A stretch of DNA of 5,989 nucleotides, from contig DBCZ01000035.1 in the NCBI GenBank assembly GCA_002293315.1, positions 563-6,551 on the forward strand. Direction: 5' to 3'. The stretch comes from Ruminococcaceae bacterium UBA945. Lineage in GTDB: Bacteria > Bacillota > Clostridia > Oscillospirales > Acutalibacteraceae. The translations under genes and the position numbers were made by a program. The notes beneath the pieces were generated by a model, which made no database searches, was not told the origin of the DNA, and saw only the letters and a program-made list of their open reading frames with translations. Of this stretch, positions 5,232 through 5,989 are shown one piece after another (position 1 is the first letter of the stretch; each line of letters begins with the position of its first letter).

Positions 5232-5256
5232 CCTTGGGGGCATCTGAGTATTGCAT
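5221..5256 (-). CDS. Possible 11-codon minigene in the tRNA spacer
   Basis: On the minus strand GGAGG (5264-5268) lies 7 nt before an ATG (5256), which opens a frame reading MQYSDAPKDSC and stops at TAG (5221-5223). The ribosome-binding arrangement is ideal, but the peptide is tiny, has no recognised function and overlaps the palindrome. The Shine-Dalgarno lies in the stem-loop at 5239-5276. It may be chance, a relic of a longer repeat, or a short translated leader. Confidence 0.2.
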   Translation of the reverse strand: MQYSDAPKDSC

Positions 5257-5295
5257 ACGCAATCCTCCACGATGCCGTTCGAACTTCATTCGAAC
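5239..5295 (-). other. Two stem-loops in the trailer of tRNA-Met
   Basis: GTTCGAA (5277-5283) and TTCGAAC (5289-5295) form a perfect 7-bp stem that abuts the encoded CCA of tRNA-Met. Next to it GGCATC (5239-5244) pairs with GATGCC (5271-5276), and ATTGC (5250-5254) with GCAAT (5259-5263) stacks inside. No U-run follows, so these are more likely processing or repeat structures than terminators. Confidence 0.5.
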
Positions 5296-5372
5296 TGGTA
5301 GCGGCAAGTGGACTTGAACCACCGACCTGCCGGGTATGAACCGATTGCTCTAGCCAGCTGAGCTATGCCGCC
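5296..5372 (-). tRNA. tRNA-Met (anticodon CAU), probably elongator
   Basis: A 77-nt cloverleaf with an encoded CCA (5296-5298). The acceptor stem GGCGGCA/TGCCGCT has a terminal G-U pair. The anticodon loop is TTCATAC, with the anticodon at 5336-5338. The anticodon stem lacks the three G-C pairs of initiator tRNA, and the acceptor start GGCGGC is typical of elongator tRNA-Met. The outermost pair of the anticodon stem is an A-C mismatch. A lysidine-modified tRNA-Ile(CAU) is less likely. It is the first gene after the promoter at 5414-5443. Confidence 0.93.
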
Positions 5373-5381
5373 ACATATACT

Positions 5382-5401
5382 TCTCAAAGAAATCTCAAAG
5401 A
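5382..5401 (-). other. Short direct repeat in the tRNA leader
   Basis: TCTCAAAGA occurs twice (5382-5390 and 5393-5401) in the leader between the promoter and tRNA-Met. Read on the minus strand, CTTCTC near the transcript start can also pair with GAGAAG just before the tRNA. It may assist 5' processing; the evidence is only the repeat itself. Confidence 0.3.
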
Positions 5402-5413
5402 GAAGCGCTATTT

Positions 5414-5443
5414 ATTATAATGTATCGCCGCTTCCTTTGTCAA
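5414..5443 (-). promoter_or_regulatory. Consensus sigma-A promoter of the tRNA-Met/tRNA-Glu operon
   Basis: On the minus strand TTGACA (5438-5443) and TATAAT (5414-5419) both match consensus perfectly, with an 18-bp spacer. Initiation is predicted near 5407, about 35 nt before tRNA-Met. This is the nearest promoter upstream of the CPBP/lspA operon. Confidence 0.85.
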
Positions 5444-5517
5444 CACCATATATTGATTATTCTGAGATAGTTGCCTTTTATTACCGCCCTGTTGGGTAGC
5501 GCCTGCGTTATTTCTTT

Positions 5518-5557
5518 GCCCTCTTTTGTAAAGAGGGCTAAAGTGCTTTTTGCCCTT
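5518..5557. repeat. Dispersed hairpin repeat, copy 2
   Basis: GCCCTCTTT (5518-5526) and AAAGAGGGC (5530-5538) form a perfect 9-bp stem with a 3-base loop, followed by TAAAGTGCTTTTTGCCCTT. Bases 5521-5557 match the minus-strand reading of 2003-2038 with five substitutions and one gap. No U-run directly follows on either strand, so it is classed as a repeat. It lies in the gene-free stretch 5444-5698, where I see no ORF. Confidence 0.7.
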
Positions 5558-5622
5558 CATGGCCTTGACTATGCACTTCGTGCGTCGCTGCGCTCATTAT
5601 CAACTGTTAACTGTTCTTAAAC

Positions 5623-5644
5623 GGGCGGGCATGGAAACCCGCCC
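5623..5644. repeat. GC-rich hairpin GGGCGGG/CCCGCCC
   Basis: A perfect 7-bp stem (5623-5629 with 5638-5644) and an 8-base loop, 55 nt after the guaB stop codon. On the minus strand it is followed only by GTTTAAG, a poor U-run. Its GC content contrasts with the AT-rich flanks, and it resembles REP-like elements seen between clostridial genes. It could act as the guaB 3' end. Confidence 0.5.
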
Positions 5645-5671
5645 CTACATGGAATATCTATTGTTCATCTC

Positions 5672-5707
5672 TTGCCCTTAACTGTCAACTATCTATTCTC
5701 AACTATT
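5672..5707. repeat. AT-rich dispersed repeat overlapping the guaB 3' end
   Basis: TTGCCCTTAACTGTCAAC (5672-5689) matches the reverse complement of 2109-2126 at 17 of 18 positions. The part 5687-5707 matches the palindrome arm 5172-5192 in inverted orientation with one substitution. The repeat runs 9 nt into the coding region and includes the guaB stop codon. Confidence 0.65.
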
Positions 5708-5989
5708 AACTGAATAGTTGGGGGCTTCCTTCGTAATCTGAATGTCGTGCGGGTGGCTTTCCTTCAAGCCCGCGCCTGTTATTTCCACGAACTCCGCCTT
5801 GGCGTGCAATTCCCCGATGTTAGCACAGCCAGTATAGCCCATGCCAGAGCGAAGCCCGCCGAGCATCTGAAAGACCGTATCCGAAAGCGGCCCTTTATAC
5901 GGCACACGACCCTCCACGCCCTCCGGAACATATTTCTTCTGCTCCGCCTGGAAGTATCTGTCGCCGCTTCCTATATCCTGATTCATCGC
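5699..5989 (-). CDS. IMP dehydrogenase, C-terminal part (5' end outside the window)
   Basis: The last 96 codons of GuaB, which oxidises IMP to XMP with NAD+, the committed step of GTP synthesis in the cytosol. Visible are GSGDRYFQ with the Arg-Tyr pair of the mobile flap, the flap segment PEGVEGRVPYKG, the conserved LGGLRSGMGYTG, and the C-terminal ESHPHD involved in monovalent-cation binding. The frame is open at the right edge, so the catalytic Cys loop and CBS domains lie beyond position 5989, as does the promoter. The protein ends APNYSVNS. The last codons lie inside a dispersed repeat, but the tail has a normal family length. No clear terminator follows apart from the hairpin at 5623-5644. 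Confidence 0.95.
   Translation of the reverse strand, partial: AMNQDIGSGDRYFQAEQKKYVPEGVEGRVPYKGPLSDTVFQMLGGLRSGMGYTGCANIGELHAKAEFVEITGAGLKESHPHDIQITKEAPNYSVNS

Noticed and set aside
5518..5538. Intrinsic terminator for guaB
   Set aside because: The stem is perfect, but on the minus strand it is followed by AAAGAAATAACG with no U-run. Its similarity to 2003-2039 extends beyond the stem, so a repeat is the better call.

Overview
The window looks like a chromosomal segment from a low- to mid-GC Bacillota, most likely class Clostridia. The grounds are strong Shine-Dalgarno sites (AGGAG, GGGAGG), near-consensus sigma-A promoters, a clostridial-type LUD-domain protein and a GuaB C-terminus of the Gram-positive kind. 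No species can be named from sequence alone. Every supported gene lies on the minus strand, so transcription runs right to left. No phage, transposase or CRISPR array is visible.

From right to left (transcription order): (1) 5699-5989 is the 3' end of guaB (IMP dehydrogenase), cut by the window edge. (2) About 5444-5698 is non-coding and filled with short dispersed repeats and hairpins. (3) A strong promoter (5414-5443) drives tRNA-Met(CAU), then tRNA-Glu(UUC). The spacer between them holds small hairpins, a possible 11-codon minigene and a 73-bp imperfect palindrome. (4) Two tandem hairpins, the second with a U-run, end the tRNA transcript. The Shine-Dalgarno site of the next gene follows a few bases later. 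(5) A CPBP-family membrane protease gene and an lspA fusion gene form an operon with a 29-nt gap and no promoter of their own that I can see. The lspA ORF encodes a complete signal peptidase II, followed in frame by a YhbS-like GNAT acetyltransferase and a C-terminal segment resembling the RNA polymerase alpha C-terminal domain. (6) A small lipoprotein of unknown function has its own near-consensus promoter, directly after the lspA fusion stop codon. (7) About 1881-2205 is non-coding, with a mosaic of the same dispersed repeats and the promoter of the next operon. (8) A two-gene operon encodes a LUD-domain (LutC-like) protein and a sugar phosphate isomerase/epimerase-like TIM barrel, closed by a good intrinsic terminator at 273-303. 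(9) At the left edge a near-perfect promoter (TTGACA-17-TATTAT) reads out of the window. Its leader ends in a boxA-like sequence of the kind found before Gram-positive 16S rRNA genes, so an rRNA operon probably starts just beyond position 1.

Functionally this is mostly housekeeping: GTP synthesis, tRNAs, probable rRNA, and lipoprotein maturation with a lipoprotein nearby. The unusual points are the LspA-GNAT-alphaCTD-like fusion, the placement of the protease/lspA operon behind a tRNA terminator without a visible promoter, and a family of short AT-rich and palindromic repeats in three intergenic regions.
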